Of a DNA stretch of 46,317 nt, positions 14,486 to 22,600 are shown piece by piece. Location: the NCBI GenBank assembly GCA_029212465.1, contig JARGNV010000014.1, positions 1 through 46,317 of the forward strand, in the 5' to 3' direction. Position numbers and translations under genes: made by a program. The notes under the pieces were generated by a model. The model was not told the DNA's origin, made no database searches, and worked only from the letters and a program-made list of their open reading frames with translations. How positions within the stretch are numbered: the first letter of the stretch is position 1; every line of letters starts with the position of its first letter. The stretch is from Legionellaceae bacterium. GTDB lineage: Bacteria; Pseudomonadota; Gammaproteobacteria; Legionellales; Legionellaceae.

Positions 14486-16591
14486 TTATGGGCTTGGTAT
14501 ATTGGTGCTTGGTGGCGCTTGAAGCAATTGAATCATACCCGGTATTTCTAATTTAAACTTTATTTGGTCTAAATCTTTTTCAAGCGTCGATAATACATCA
14601 ACATCTGCTGCTTTCTCTTTTCTCAGCTCAGGCTTAAAAGGACTCGTTAACCGTGCAAGCTCGTCTTTCACACCCGCTAACAACTCGCTTCTAACAACTT
14701 CAATGCCTGCTTCATTAATAGCACCACCACCAGCCTCTTTGATGCTATCAAACATGGTTCGTTTAGAGTCGTTTGGACTCGCTGGAATATCCCTTTGAGG
14801 CATGCGTAGCACCTCCTTAAATAAGTTCACTAACACATGAAGGTTGTAGGTTTCTTCATTTTGAACCATGTTAGATGGCACTTTCTTTTGAGTAGCAGAA
14901 GATGTCGGTCGCACCGCGGTTTTAGGTTTAGCTTGTTGCGCTGCTTGAAGTGCCGTGTGCGCATCCTCTTCAGCGGCATGTAAGCTCGAGTCCATTACAG
15001 TATTTGGAGACACTCTGTCGGCCTTTCTTTCAACCTTGGGTAAAAGTGCTTCCCCCTCTGCGAGCAAAGCCGCCTTTTTCTCTTCCAGACGCTCCTTATC
15101 TGCTGCCTCTAGCGCACTTTCATCCAACAATGCATTAATTTTATCAACCCCTAATTTAATGAAAGCAAGTCGCTCAGTTAAGTTTAAGGGGTCGCTCGGT
15201 ATTGCATCTAGCCTTTCAAATAAGTCGTCTATCTCATGCGGAACAATCAGTTCAATTTTTCCATATTTTGCCTGCATTAAAGGTTTAAGCATGGCACTTA
15301 AAGTTACCTGTGCCGTCTGTATTTTTCGGATATCATCCGACTGCCTCACAACCGACTTGCTTAACAAAATGTCCGCCATAAAGTTTTGATATTTAACCCA
15401 CTCAATCTGTGCATCTATATCTAAATCTTGAGGGAGTCCCGCCTCGATAACTGAACAAAAATGTGACGCCTCCTCCTCAAAATGCGCCTCAAAGGCCTGT
15501 CTATCAACATCAAATCGTTTCGTTACTTCACTTGCCAATAATAACAAGCGCATTTCTTCTGTATCTTCAAGCAGTGGGTGCCGTAATAACTCATTTCCTC
15601 TGAAATATAGGTCTTTAATTTGTTGCATGCGCACACTTACATCGTGAGATAGCTCTCCTTTACAGTCTTTTTCAAATTGCGTAACCTCAGACAAAAATAC
15701 TGCTTTTTTTGCGGCGATTAATCCCTCTTGAAGGGTTTTCTGAATGTCTTGTAATAGCACAATATCTTCAGTGCGATACACCAAACTATTAATCAATCGG
15801 CCTTCGCGCTCTTCCCCTCGCAATAATGCCGCTTGCTCTTCTTTTGCAACCGCATAGGTTGAAAGCGTATCTTCAGCTATATTCAACAGTTTGCGTATCC
15901 AAACGACTTTTTCATCCGCACTCAATTCATCAGCAGGACCCGCTTGAACGCCCTGAGCAAAAACCAACATTTCTTCATGAAACAAATCAAGCTTTAATGA
16001 CTCCAGCTCATGCTCTACTACATGATACGCATGCTCTAGCGCTTTTTTATCTTCCTCGGTTAGTAAGTTTAAATGATTGGTATATAGTGCAAGCAAATTA
16101 CCTTTATGGGCAAGCACTACATCCATACGGTCATCAATGTAATCTGCTCGCGTATAATCTTCGGTATAATGAGGGGAGTCCTCTTTGTTTACCCGCTCAA
16201 GTAATGTAGCTACTTCTTCATGTAAAAGCGCTGCAGGTGTTTTCACCGCAAGCCGCTCTGTTTGCGCCACGAGCATTTCAGGCGTTATTCCTAACGCCTC
16301 CCTTTCTTTTCGCTTTCTCTCTTCATCTTGCTGTACTAATAGTGCTCTTAAATGCTCATCCGCTGAATCTGAAAGCGCTTGCAGTTTATCCAAAGTAACC
16401 TGATGCACACCTTTTTGTTGCGCTTTTTGAGTGACCATTCTCGAAAGCATCTCTTTCTGTGCTTTCTCCCACTTAATTCTATTTTCTAATGGCAACTCAG
16501 CGCCAGGCCGCTCTTGCATAAACTTTGCAAGCTGCTCAACATCCGCATCCACTCTATGTAGAAATCCGAAAACATGACTCATGCGCCCCAT
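14486..16591 (-). CDS. Large modular helical-repeat protein, family member 1
   Basis: This 701-residue protein is not recognised. It is charged, all helical and carries at least four copies of one module. Examples are VQAGPADELSADEKVVWIRK (about residue 215), IEAGLPQDLDIDAQIEWVKY (about 382) and LDAIPSDPLNLTERLAFIKL (about 462); a weaker first copy lies near residue 27. Each has a G/P turn, an acidic or polar loop, then a helix with W-[VI]-K or F-I-K and a later leucine pair. A second shared block, EDSPHYTED (about 138), also occurs in the paralogues. No signal peptide or enzyme motif is seen. The ATG at 16591 is preferred because the upstream ATG at 16666 lies within a terminator hairpin. 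Confidence 0.75.
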   Translation of the reverse strand: MGRMSHVFGFLHRVDADVEQLAKFMQERPGAELPLENRIKWEKAQKEMLSRMVTQKAQQKGVHQVTLDKLQALSDSADEHLRALLVQQDEERKRKEREALGITPEMLVAQTERLAVKTPAALLHEEVATLLERVNKEDSPHYTEDYTRADYIDDRMDVVLAHKGNLLALYTNHLNLLTEEDKKALEHAYHVVEHELESLKLDLFHEEMLVFAQGVQAGPADELSADEKVVWIRKLLNIAEDTLSTYAVAKEEQAALLRGEEREGRLINSLVYRTEDIVLLQDIQKTLQEGLIAAKKAVFLSEVTQFEKDCKGELSHDVSVRMQQIKDLYFRGNELLRHPLLEDTEEMRLLLLASEVTKRFDVDRQAFEAHFEEEASHFCSVIEAGLPQDLDIDAQIEWVKYQNFMADILLSKSVVRQSDDIRKIQTAQVTLSAMLKPLMQAKYGKIELIVPHEIDDLFERLDAIPSDPLNLTERLAFIKLGVDKINALLDESALEAADKERLEEKKAALLAEGEALLPKVERKADRVSPNTVMDSSLHAAEEDAHTALQAAQQAKPKTAVRPTSSATQKKVPSNMVQNEETYNLHVLVNLFKEVLRMPQRDIPASPNDSKRTMFDSIKEAGGGAINEAGIEVVRSELLAGVKDELARLTSPFKPELRKEKAADVDVLSTLEKDLDQIKFKLEIPGMIQLLQAPPSTNIPSP

Positions 16592-16619
16592 AAGAGCCCC
16601 CAAAAAATTGCTTTGTTTA

Positions 16620-16625
16620 ATTATA
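16620..16625 (-). promoter_or_regulatory. CTATAAT promoter element, family member 1
   Basis: CACTATAAT lies 29 bases before the preferred ATG at 16591. No -35 box is recognisable at 16-18 bases upstream. Confidence 0.5.
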
Positions 16626-16655
16626 GTGCGATTTGGTTTTTTTTGCTGGAAATGA

Positions 16656-16677
16656 AAAAGGGGCAAATGCCCCTTTT
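16656..16677 (-). terminator. Rho-independent terminator
   Basis: The perfect inverted repeat AAAAGGGGC with GCCCCTTTT has a 4-base loop and is followed by a T run on the minus strand. It lies 15 bases after the stop of the 307-residue gene and separates it from the 701-residue gene. Confidence 0.8.
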
Positions 16678-16691
16678 CTTATCACTGTCAT

Positions 16692-17615
16692 TCATGAAGC
16701 CTTTGGTGTGTTCTCCACAGGAGGTTCCGGTGTGTCTTCGCCCAGCCTATCCTGAAATCTCGCTTTAAAACTGGTTGCACTTAGGCCTACTTCGACCTCT
16801 TCCGCATCGTAAGCACCAAACTGCCTATCGAGTGTCTCTAATGACGCTTGCAAGAAAGCCCCTTCTTCCTCGGTGACCGCCTCCCCCTCTGCCAAATAAG
16901 GGCTATTTACCAACTCCATAATTGATTTTTGTAACGTGCGTACAGGTACCAAATAAGCGGTTGTATCGCCAACATAATCAGGGTCTAAGTCAATATCCTG
17001 CAATAGTTTCTGTATCCGTTTAACTTCTGAATCTTTATACCCTGGCCGGCTCTCTTTTCTTTTTCTAGCTTCTCCTGCAATTGCTTCTTGGCGTATATGC
17101 TGCTGAATCGCTTGCGCTTTTTCATGCTGACGCGTCAAAACCTCCTGCGCACTTTCAAGCCTATGCATCATTTCAGGCTTTGTATCAGGTGTTGTTTTAA
17201 TTTTTGTGCCAACTTCCTTTAACTTATCAGAAAACCAACTTACAACCGCATCCTGAGATTGCTTCACATCCTCAGGTGGGCCTGCTACGATCTCTTGTTC
17301 AAGCGCAAGCAACGCTTCCCCATCCTTGTAAGAGAGCTTTCCATCAGCCGTTGTCAGTTTCTTATCTAAAGCCATCAGTGCTTGCATCACCGACGATATC
17401 TCTTGCCTTCGTTCACCTGATAAATGGGGATCTTCTAAATATGATGTTGCTTTTGCTTGATGCTCTTTAACATATGCTAGTTGCTCAAGCAAAGGGGCTT
17501 CTAATGGAATATGAGTGGCCGTTTCTGTAAATGCTGTCATTTCGGCCTCAATCGTTGAACGCCCTAAACCTAAGCTCCCCAATACCTGTCGAAAACGACT
17601 CGTATTACTTACCAT
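16692..17615 (-). CDS. Modular helical-repeat protein, family member 2
   Basis: This 307-residue protein belongs to the same family as its neighbours. A first module is at about residues 35-61 (IPLEAPLLEQLAYVKEHQ). A second is at about 109-139 (IVAGPPEDV, then AVVSWFSDKLKEVGTKI). The shared block ESRPGYKDSEVKRIQKLL lies near 188. The N-terminus (RFRQVLGSLGLGR) resembles that of the frameshifted paralogue at 20202. The ATG at 17615 is preceded by GGAGA with 5-base spacing; the frame extends to a TTG at 17627. The gene has its own promoter-like element and terminator, so it is a single transcription unit. Function is unknown, and no signal peptide is present. Confidence 0.75.
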   Translation of the reverse strand: MVSNTSRFRQVLGSLGLGRSTIEAEMTAFTETATHIPLEAPLLEQLAYVKEHQAKATSYLEDPHLSGERRQEISSVMQALMALDKKLTTADGKLSYKDGEALLALEQEIVAGPPEDVKQSQDAVVSWFSDKLKEVGTKIKTTPDTKPEMMHRLESAQEVLTRQHEKAQAIQQHIRQEAIAGEARKRKESRPGYKDSEVKRIQKLLQDIDLDPDYVGDTTAYLVPVRTLQKSIMELVNSPYLAEGEAVTEEEGAFLQASLETLDRQFGAYDAEEVEVGLSATSFKARFQDRLGEDTPEPPVENTPKAS

Positions 17616-17647
17616 GACTGTCTCCAAATATAAACCTATATAAACTC

Positions 17648-17653
17648 ATTATA
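17648..17653 (-). promoter_or_regulatory. CTATAAT promoter element, family member 2
   Basis: AACTATAAT follows a T-rich stretch (TTTAATTTTTG) on the minus strand, 33 bases before the ATG. There is no -35 match. The stretch matches that of the element at 20236 closely (ATTTTTRAACTATAAT). Confidence 0.55.
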
Positions 17654-17662
17654 GTTCAAAAA

Positions 17663-18961
17663 TTAAACACCAGGTTGCTCACCTTCCTCTGTCCCATCCC
17701 CTGACGTATTCTGATTCGTTTCAGACTGATACCTCTCTTTAAAAGCATCGTGTCGCTCAAGTGCTGCATCAACAAGCGTATTCTTAAGTGTCATTAGGCG
17801 TTGGGTGTCGGTATCTGACACACCAGGCCGTGATAATAAATCAGCTATTTTTTGCGTTTGTTGCTGTATAAAATCAACCGTCACAGCGTCTCGGCCTTCC
17901 AGTATTCGCCCTGTTTCTAAAACCAGTTTTTCACATGCTTGATGGGTGTATTTTCCTTGCATCAGCATACGTAATGCACCTTCCAGTTGCTGCTGCTTAT
18001 CTGTTAAAAATGTTTTCTCTTCTGTTGTTAGCTGTCGCGCTAAACGTGGTTTTGACAGGAGGCTTAAAGCCGCTTGGTGTAAGGCATTCACCTGCTTTAT
18101 TTTCGCATCCGCTGCTACAATAGTATCTGTTTTTTCAGCGCCAAAAAAAGCATTCAAACGCTGTATCACTTTATCTTTGTAGTCTGGCGCTGTTTCTTGT
18201 CGCACCACAGCTGCCATCTGTTCATACTGCATATCGAGTGCTCGCTGCACTTTTTGTTCGCGCGCAAGTCGTGCTGCTTGCGCCTCTAAGAAAGAAACAG
18301 CCTTGTCTAATAATCCGTTTTCTTTGTCTGATGTATTATCATGCTGCTGAAGCAATGCATTTGTTGTTGCTCGTTTATCAGCTATCCACGCTAATTGCTT
18401 ATCTGTAGATGCGTGCTGCGGAAAACCTTTTAACACGCCTTGCACATGAAGTGCTATTTTATTTTCTGTGCGCATCAGTCGACTCAAATGCTGTAACAAG
18501 CTTTTCTGCGCATTCCCGATACTCTTTTCAAAATAAGTTGCATTGTCTTCACCAAAAGAGCGCTCCTTCAATAACTCATCTACACGCAATAATTTATCCT
18601 TAACCCAACGCACTTGTGCATCTATTGGCTGAGCCTCATCAGGCCCTGACGCCACTTCAAAAGTAAAGTCTTCTATGCCTAAGCACACCTCTCTCAAATA
18701 CGCTTCTTCGTCAGCAAGGGGATCTGTTTCAAACCCATAACGACGCCCCGTTTGTAGCCAACTCAAAATCTGTCGTTCTTCTTCAAGTTCATCCTGCAGC
18801 TGGTACAACAAGTCTAAATCTATTTGGGTTTTTGCTTGCTCTATTTCTGTAGAAATCTTCTTTGCACGCACACGCAACCCTAGCAACTTATCTGCTGCAC
18901 TTAATTGATTCGGATAACCCTTAGCTATACTTGCAAACAAACTCTGTACTATCTTAGACAT
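17663..18961 (-). CDS. Modular helical-repeat protein, family member 3
   Basis: This 432-residue protein is charged and helical. Module copies are seen as IAKGYPNQLSAADKLLGLR (about residue 12), VASGPDEAQPIDAQVRWVKD (about 103) and LKGFPQHASTDKQLAWIADK (about 177). The block ETAPDYKDKVIQRL at about 256 aligns with ESRPGYKDSEVKRIQKLL of the 307-residue paralogue, and the helices after it align too (LLSKPRLARQLTTEEKTFL with LVNSPYLAEGEAVTEEEGAF). The ATG at 18961 is chosen because GGAAGG lies 5 bases before it; the frame extends upstream to 18988. It is divergent from the methionine-rich gene. Function is unknown; a secreted effector or a scaffold are both possible. Confidence 0.75.
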   Translation of the reverse strand: MSKIVQSLFASIAKGYPNQLSAADKLLGLRVRAKKISTEIEQAKTQIDLDLLYQLQDELEEERQILSWLQTGRRYGFETDPLADEEAYLREVCLGIEDFTFEVASGPDEAQPIDAQVRWVKDKLLRVDELLKERSFGEDNATYFEKSIGNAQKSLLQHLSRLMRTENKIALHVQGVLKGFPQHASTDKQLAWIADKRATTNALLQQHDNTSDKENGLLDKAVSFLEAQAARLAREQKVQRALDMQYEQMAAVVRQETAPDYKDKVIQRLNAFFGAEKTDTIVAADAKIKQVNALHQAALSLLSKPRLARQLTTEEKTFLTDKQQQLEGALRMLMQGKYTHQACEKLVLETGRILEGRDAVTVDFIQQQTQKIADLLSRPGVSDTDTQRLMTLKNTLVDAALERHDAFKERYQSETNQNTSGDGTEEGEQPGV

Positions 18962-19008
18962 AGCGACCTTCCAAAATACTGACATCATATAAGCAATACT
19001 CTACCTCT

Positions 19009-19014
19009 ATTATA
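19009..19014 (-). promoter_or_regulatory. CTATAAT promoter element, family member 3
   Basis: TACTATAAT lies 48 bases before the ATG at 18961, preceded by the A/T-rich GGTTAAAATATT. No -35 box is recognisable. Confidence 0.5.
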
Positions 19015-19057
19015 GTAAATATTTTAACCTTATGGTTTAGCTTTAGACCTCATTGTG

Positions 19058-19086
19058 TTGTCATCTAATCTCATATAGTCTAGTAC
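19058..19086 (+). promoter_or_regulatory. Candidate promoter of the methionine-rich gene
   Basis: TTGTCA and TAGTAC are separated by 17 bases, 44 bases before the GTG start. The match is moderate. Confidence 0.3.
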
Positions 19087-19129
19087 ATGTGTTGTATTCT
19101 TATCCGCGATTCACACAAGGAGAACTATC

Positions 19130-19459
19130 GTGAAAAAGACTAAACCATTAATGCTTGCGCTTGCTTTATGCTCATCGTTGTCTATGAGTGCTTTTGCTGC
19201 ATCCGCTATGCCTGACAAAAATATGGATATGTCTCCAAATGATATGAAAATGATGGATTCAAGCATGTCTCAAATGGCACCCATGGAAATGAAAATGATG
19301 AGTGACAAAATGATGATGATGGGTATGAAAATGTATATGATGGGCAAGCATATGATGAGCATGGATCAACCTAAAGACATGGAAAAAGCCAAACGCATGA
19401 TGATGATGGGCATGAAAATGTACATGATGGGTAAAGAAATGCATATGGATATGCAATAA
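19130..19459 (+). CDS. Secreted methionine-rich protein, possible copper binder
   Basis: This 109-residue protein begins at a GTG that follows AAGGAG with a 7-base spacer. A Sec signal peptide (MKKTKPLMLALAL, cleavage predicted after AFA at residue 23) sends it to the periplasm or outside. The mature 86 residues hold about 35 methionines, many as MxM or MxxM, with a duplicated block MMMMGMKMYMMGK. Clustered methionines of this kind bind Cu(I) or Ag(I) in periplasmic metal-handling proteins. The only mature histidines are in GKHMM and EMHMD. The mature part has no cysteine. It stands alone between two repeat-family genes and ends at a strong hairpin. The metal role is inference from composition. 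Confidence 0.8.
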   Translation: MKKTKPLMLALALCSSLSMSAFAASAMPDKNMDMSPNDMKMMDSSMSQMAPMEMKMMSDKMMMMGMKMYMMGKHMMSMDQPKDMEKAKRMMMMGMKMYMMGKEMHMDMQ

Positions 19460-19478
19460 GTCCTCGCCTAAGTATGTC

Positions 19479-19510
19479 TTAAAGGACGGGGCACACGGCC
19501 CGTCCTTTAA
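19479..19510. terminator. Bidirectional terminator hairpin
   Basis: A perfect 12-base inverted repeat (TTAAAGGACGGG with CCCGTCCTTTAA) has an 8-base loop. It sits between two convergent genes, 19 bases after one stop and 3 before the other. Runs of T are short on both sides. Confidence 0.7.
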
Positions 19511-19513
19511 AGT

Positions 19514-20202
19514 TTACTGGTTCGAAAAACCCGCGTCATTTTCTCTGTTCAAGTTATCTCCCCCCTCTTCTCGCCTATCTGCTGCACTATTTTTCAGCGC
19601 TTCTTGCTGCTCCCTGCGTTGCACGTCTGTAAGCAAAGGAGGTTTAGGAGGAAGTGGTGCTGACGGCTTCGAATAGAGGCTGAACTCGTTGTTTAAAAGC
19701 CCTTCAAGGGTAGCTATTCTATCTGGTGGGGTACCGCCTGGATATTTAAGCAATGCATCAATGTCTTTTCGCTTTTCATTTTTCCAGTGCTGCTCTGAAA
19801 CACCTGCCGGAGGCCCTGCTTCAACCTCTCTTTTAATCCGCTCAACTTCAACTGGGTGAATTCCGTGCTTTTCCACCATGAGCTGCTTGAAAACCTCCAT
19901 CACGCACGCCTGTGCCTCTATCAAGCGATACTTCTGTGCGGTATTCATTTCTGGATAATCACTTAGAAGGTTTGTTGCAGCTTGAGAGTAAGCTTTAACT
20001 GCTTTGATTCGCTCATCTAGATTAGCCGCTCTTTCTTCTGTTGTCTGGCCTCGAACCATTTCCTGCACAAGCTCTTTTTTGTGGATGCAATAAAATTGCT
20101 CACTATTTCTATATCAGGAGGTTCCCTGATTTCTGTATCAGGGGACTTCGCGGGTGTCTTTTTTCCCCCGATTCCTAACCGTTCTTGCCATGTTGGCGCC
20201 AT
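19514..20202 (-). CDS. Modular helical-repeat protein, family member 4, needs a -1 frameshift
   Basis: An ATG at 20202 opens a 61-codon frame that stops at 20017. Coding similarity to the 307-residue paralogue continues instead in the -1 frame, which runs to 19514. The frames join at a perfect A AAA AAG heptamer at 20080-20074; slippage there gives one protein of about 229 residues (STKK then ELVQEMVRG). The joined protein has the N-terminal RLGIGG of the family. It also carries the modules LDERIKAVKAYSQAATNLL and VEAGPPAGVSEQHWKNEKR. Other explanations are a decayed gene, a one-base sequencing error in the A run, or a second start at GTG 20068. The C-terminus is polar. Confidence 0.6.
20074..20080 (-). 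promoter_or_regulatory. A AAA AAG slippery heptamer
   Basis: The minus strand reads ACA AAA AAG in frame at codons 41-43, which contains the heptamer used for -1 frameshifting in E. coli dnaX. No clear downstream stem or upstream Shine-Dalgarno stimulator was found by eye. Confidence 0.5.
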
Positions 20203-20212
20203 CTTACTGCCC

Positions 20213-20242
20213 CTATAATTAAACGTTATACCATAATTATAG
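20213..20242. promoter_or_regulatory. CTATAAT promoter element within a palindrome, family member 4
   Basis: CTATAATTA and TAATTATAG form a perfect 9-base inverted repeat with a 12-base spacer. The minus-strand AACTATAAT at 20236-20241 is the -10-like element 34 bases before the ATG at 20202. Confidence 0.5.
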
Positions 20243-20263
20243 TTTAAAAATCGCTCAAAACAC

Positions 20264-20941
20264 TTACTCCTCCTTAGTGCTACGCTCCTCGACTTGTTTG
20301 AGGTGCCCTGATGCGTTTTTGTCTGCATAATCACACAAATCACGGACAGGGCACGTTGCGCAATGTGGTTTACGTGCTGTACAGACATAACGGCCATGCA
20401 ATATCAGCCAATGATGTGCATCTTTTAAGAAAGCTTTGGGAATGTTTTTTAATAACCCCTGCTCAACCGCAAGAGGCGTTTTTCCTTTGGCAAGCCCTGT
20501 TCGATTTGCAACCCGAAAGATATGAGTATCAACCGCCATTGTGGGTTCACCAAAGGCAGTATTCAAAACAACATTTGCTGTTTTACGCCCAACACCCGGT
20601 AAGGCTTCAAGCGCTTCACGTGTACGCGGTACCTGACCATGGTGCAACTCTGTCAGTTGTTGACACGTCTTAATAATATTTGCAGCTTTGCTATTAAATA
20701 GGCCTATACGCTTAATATAATGTTTCAGTTTTGCCTCACCTAAGGCAAACATCGCCTCTGGGGTATTAGCTGCCGCAAATAAAGCAGGGGTTTCGAGGTT
20801 AACGCGCACATCGGTTGTTTGTGCTGAAAGCATTACCGCTATCAGAAGCTCGAAATCAGAATGATAAATTAACTCGGTGGTTGGATGTGGGTTTTCAGCT
20901 GAAAGACGCTCAAAAAAAAGACGGCGCGTTTCACGATTCAT
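20264..20941 (-). CDS. nth: Endonuclease III
   Basis: This 225-residue DNA glycosylase and AP lyase removes oxidised pyrimidines in base excision repair. The helix-hairpin-helix is LPGVGRKTANVV, with catalytic Lys120, and Asp138 lies in AVDTHIFRV; both are at the E. coli positions. The 4Fe-4S loop has Cys187, Cys194, Cys197 and Cys203 (C-x6-C-x2-C-x5-C). The ATG at 20941 gives the family N-terminus MNRETR; the frame extends to a TTG at 20947. It follows rplQ by 42 bases on the same strand with no clear terminator, so it may be transcribed from the alpha operon. Confidence 0.97.
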   Translation of the reverse strand: MNRETRRLFFERLSAENPHPTTELIYHSDFELLIAVMLSAQTTDVRVNLETPALFAAANTPEAMFALGEAKLKHYIKRIGLFNSKAANIIKTCQQLTELHHGQVPRTREALEALPGVGRKTANVVLNTAFGEPTMAVDTHIFRVANRTGLAKGKTPLAVEQGLLKNIPKAFLKDAHHWLILHGRYVCTARKPHCATCPVRDLCDYADKNASGHLKQVEERSTKEE

Positions 20942-20983
20942 ACGCAAAACACGCCGCTTAATCCCAAAAACATTTCAAAAGCC

Positions 20984-21559
20984 CTAGTCAGCTGCTTCTG
21001 TTGGTTTTTTAGGTTTTTCCACTTTTTCTTTTGTAGTTTTTGTAGTTTTAGTTTCTTTTTCTTCTGTTTTTTCTTCTTTTTTTGCTTTGCTTACTGCTTT
21101 AGGTGCTTTTGCTTCTTTCTCTGTTTTTTCTTTAGAAGCTTTTGCTTTTTTAGGCGCCGCCTTTTCTTCGGCAATCACTTCATCCATTTCATCAGAAACT
21201 TCAGGTCTATCGACTAATTCAACTATTGCCATCGGCGCACTGTCTCCTTGACGGAAACCACATTTTAAAACACGCACATATCCACCTGGGCGTTCTTTAT
21301 AACGTGGTCCAAGATCTGTAAACAGTTTACCGACCGAGCTTTTTGAGCGCAGTCTATCAAACACATAACGGCGTGAAGCCACAGAATCTGACTTGCTGAC
21401 CGTAATTAACGGCTCAATATAACGTCGCAATTCTTTTGCTTTAGCTACGGTTGTTTTGATCATCTCATGCTCAACTAATGCGTTGCACATGTTTGAGAAC
21501 ATCGCTTTACGATGACTGCTCGTTCGACCAAAATTACGTCCAGTATGACGGTGACGCAT
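20984..21559 (-). CDS. rplQ: Ribosomal protein L17 with long charged C-terminal tail
   Basis: Residues 1-120 are an ordinary L17 ([20 protein letters not shown] at the start; [15 protein letters not shown] near 100), which lies near the exit of the peptide tunnel on the 50S subunit. The protein is 191 residues, whereas E. coli L17 has 127. The extra 70 residues are almost only Lys, Glu, Ala, Thr and Pro in short repeats such as [15 protein letters not shown], likely disordered and exposed on the ribosome surface. It closes the alpha operon, 14 bases after rpoA. Confidence 0.97.
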   Translation of the reverse strand: MRHRHTGRNFGRTSSHRKAMFSNMCNALVEHEMIKTTVAKAKELRRYIEPLITVSKSDSVASRRYVFDRLRSKSSVGKLFTDLGPRYKERPGGYVRVLKCGFRQGDSAPMAIVELVDRPEVSDEMDEVIAEEKAAPKKAKASKEKTEKEAKAPKAVSKAKKEEKTEEKETKTTKTTKEKVEKPKKPTEAAD

Positions 21560-21573
21560 GATAAAAACTCCTA

Positions 21574-22572
21574 CTAATTACTCTCGCCAAGATTTTCAGG
21601 CGGCCAATTTTCTAAATCCATCCCTAATGACAAAGATCGAGAAACTAATACATCTTTGATTTCTGTGAGGGATTTTTTACCCAGGTTAGGGGTTTTCAAT
21701 AATTCATTTTCAGTTTTCTGAACCAGATCACCAATGAAATAAATATTTTCCGCTTTCAAGCAGTTTGCTGAACGAACGGTAAGCTCTAAGTCGTCTACCG
21801 GACGTAACAGTAACGGATCAAATCCATGCTGCTCATTTGAGTCAGAAGTAGCTTCTTCTAAGTTGATATCAACAAAAGCTTTCAACTGACGCTGCAAAAT
21901 ATTGGCAGACATACGAATCGCTTCTTCTGGCTCAAGCGTTCCGTTTGTTTGCAATTCAATAGTGAGCTTGTCTAAATCAGTTCGATTTTCAACCCGCGCG
22001 TTGTCAACAGAGTATGCCACTTTTTTGACTGGCGAATAAGTGTTATCAAGTTTCAAGCTACCCACAGCTTTCTTAGGCAATTCATCTTCGTGATAACGTA
22101 CAAATGTATCCGTAATGTGAAAACCAATGCCCTTTTCAACCGTCAAGGTCATCTTCAACTCACCATGCTCATTGATATTTGCAATCACTAACTCAGGATT
22201 AACTACTTCAATGTCATTGGTCACTTGGATGTCACCTGCAGTCACCTGGCAAGGACCTTTTTTTTCTAAGATCAGTGTTGCCGTTTGACCAATAGGCATT
22301 TTAAGCGCCACTTCTTTTAAGTTCAGCAGGATATTTACTACATCCTCCTGAACACCCTCAAGCGTACTGTACTCATGCAAAACACCGTCAATAGTTACTT
22401 CAGTGATTGCAGCACCTGGCATTGAGGAAATTAAGATACGTCTCAATGCATTTCCAAGCGTATGTCCAAATCCACGCTCCAAAGGCTCAAGCACGATTCG
22501 GCTATGATTTGGAGCATCAAACTGCACTTTGAGCGCTTTTGGCGTCAACATGTCGTTAATGTCTATATACAT
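21574..22572 (-). CDS. rpoA: RNA polymerase alpha subunit
   Basis: This 332-residue subunit nucleates assembly of RNA polymerase through its N-terminal domain (residues 1 to about 235), with the dimer motif [22 protein letters not shown] linker leads to the C-terminal domain (about 252-326). There [11 protein letters not shown] contains Arg267, equivalent to Arg265 that contacts UP elements, and [16 protein letters not shown] forms the second DNA-contact helix. The ATG at 22572 is chosen over a GTG at 22590 because that GTG lies within the GGAGG ribosome binding region. Confidence 0.98.
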   Translation of the reverse strand: MYIDINDMLTPKALKVQFDAPNHSRIVLEPLERGFGHTLGNALRRILISSMPGAAITEVTIDGVLHEYSTLEGVQEDVVNILLNLKEVALKMPIGQTATLILEKKGPCQVTAGDIQVTNDIEVVNPELVIANINEHGELKMTLTVEKGIGFHITDTFVRYHEDELPKKAVGSLKLDNTYSPVKKVAYSVDNARVENRTDLDKLTIELQTNGTLEPEEAIRMSANILQRQLKAFVDINLEEATSDSNEQHGFDPLLLRPVDDLELTVRSANCLKAENIYFIGDLVQKTENELLKTPNLGKKSLTEIKDVLVSRSLSLGMDLENWPPENLGESN

Positions 22573-22600
22573 TGGGCTCTCGGCCTCCACATTTACTTGT

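Noticed and set aside
16592-16666. Upstream extension of the 701-residue gene
   Set aside because: Its ATG lies inside a terminator hairpin and the TATAAT element would then fall within the coding region.
19259-19456. Minus-strand frame rich in histidine
   Set aside because: It is the mirror of the ATG codons of the methionine-rich gene (CAT reads as His) and has no ribosome binding site.
5386-20242. PmrA boxes (tandem CTTAAT-type repeats) before the island genes
   Set aside because: The upstream A/T stretches match the remembered consensus only loosely and without tandem spacing, so only the CTATAAT element is reported.
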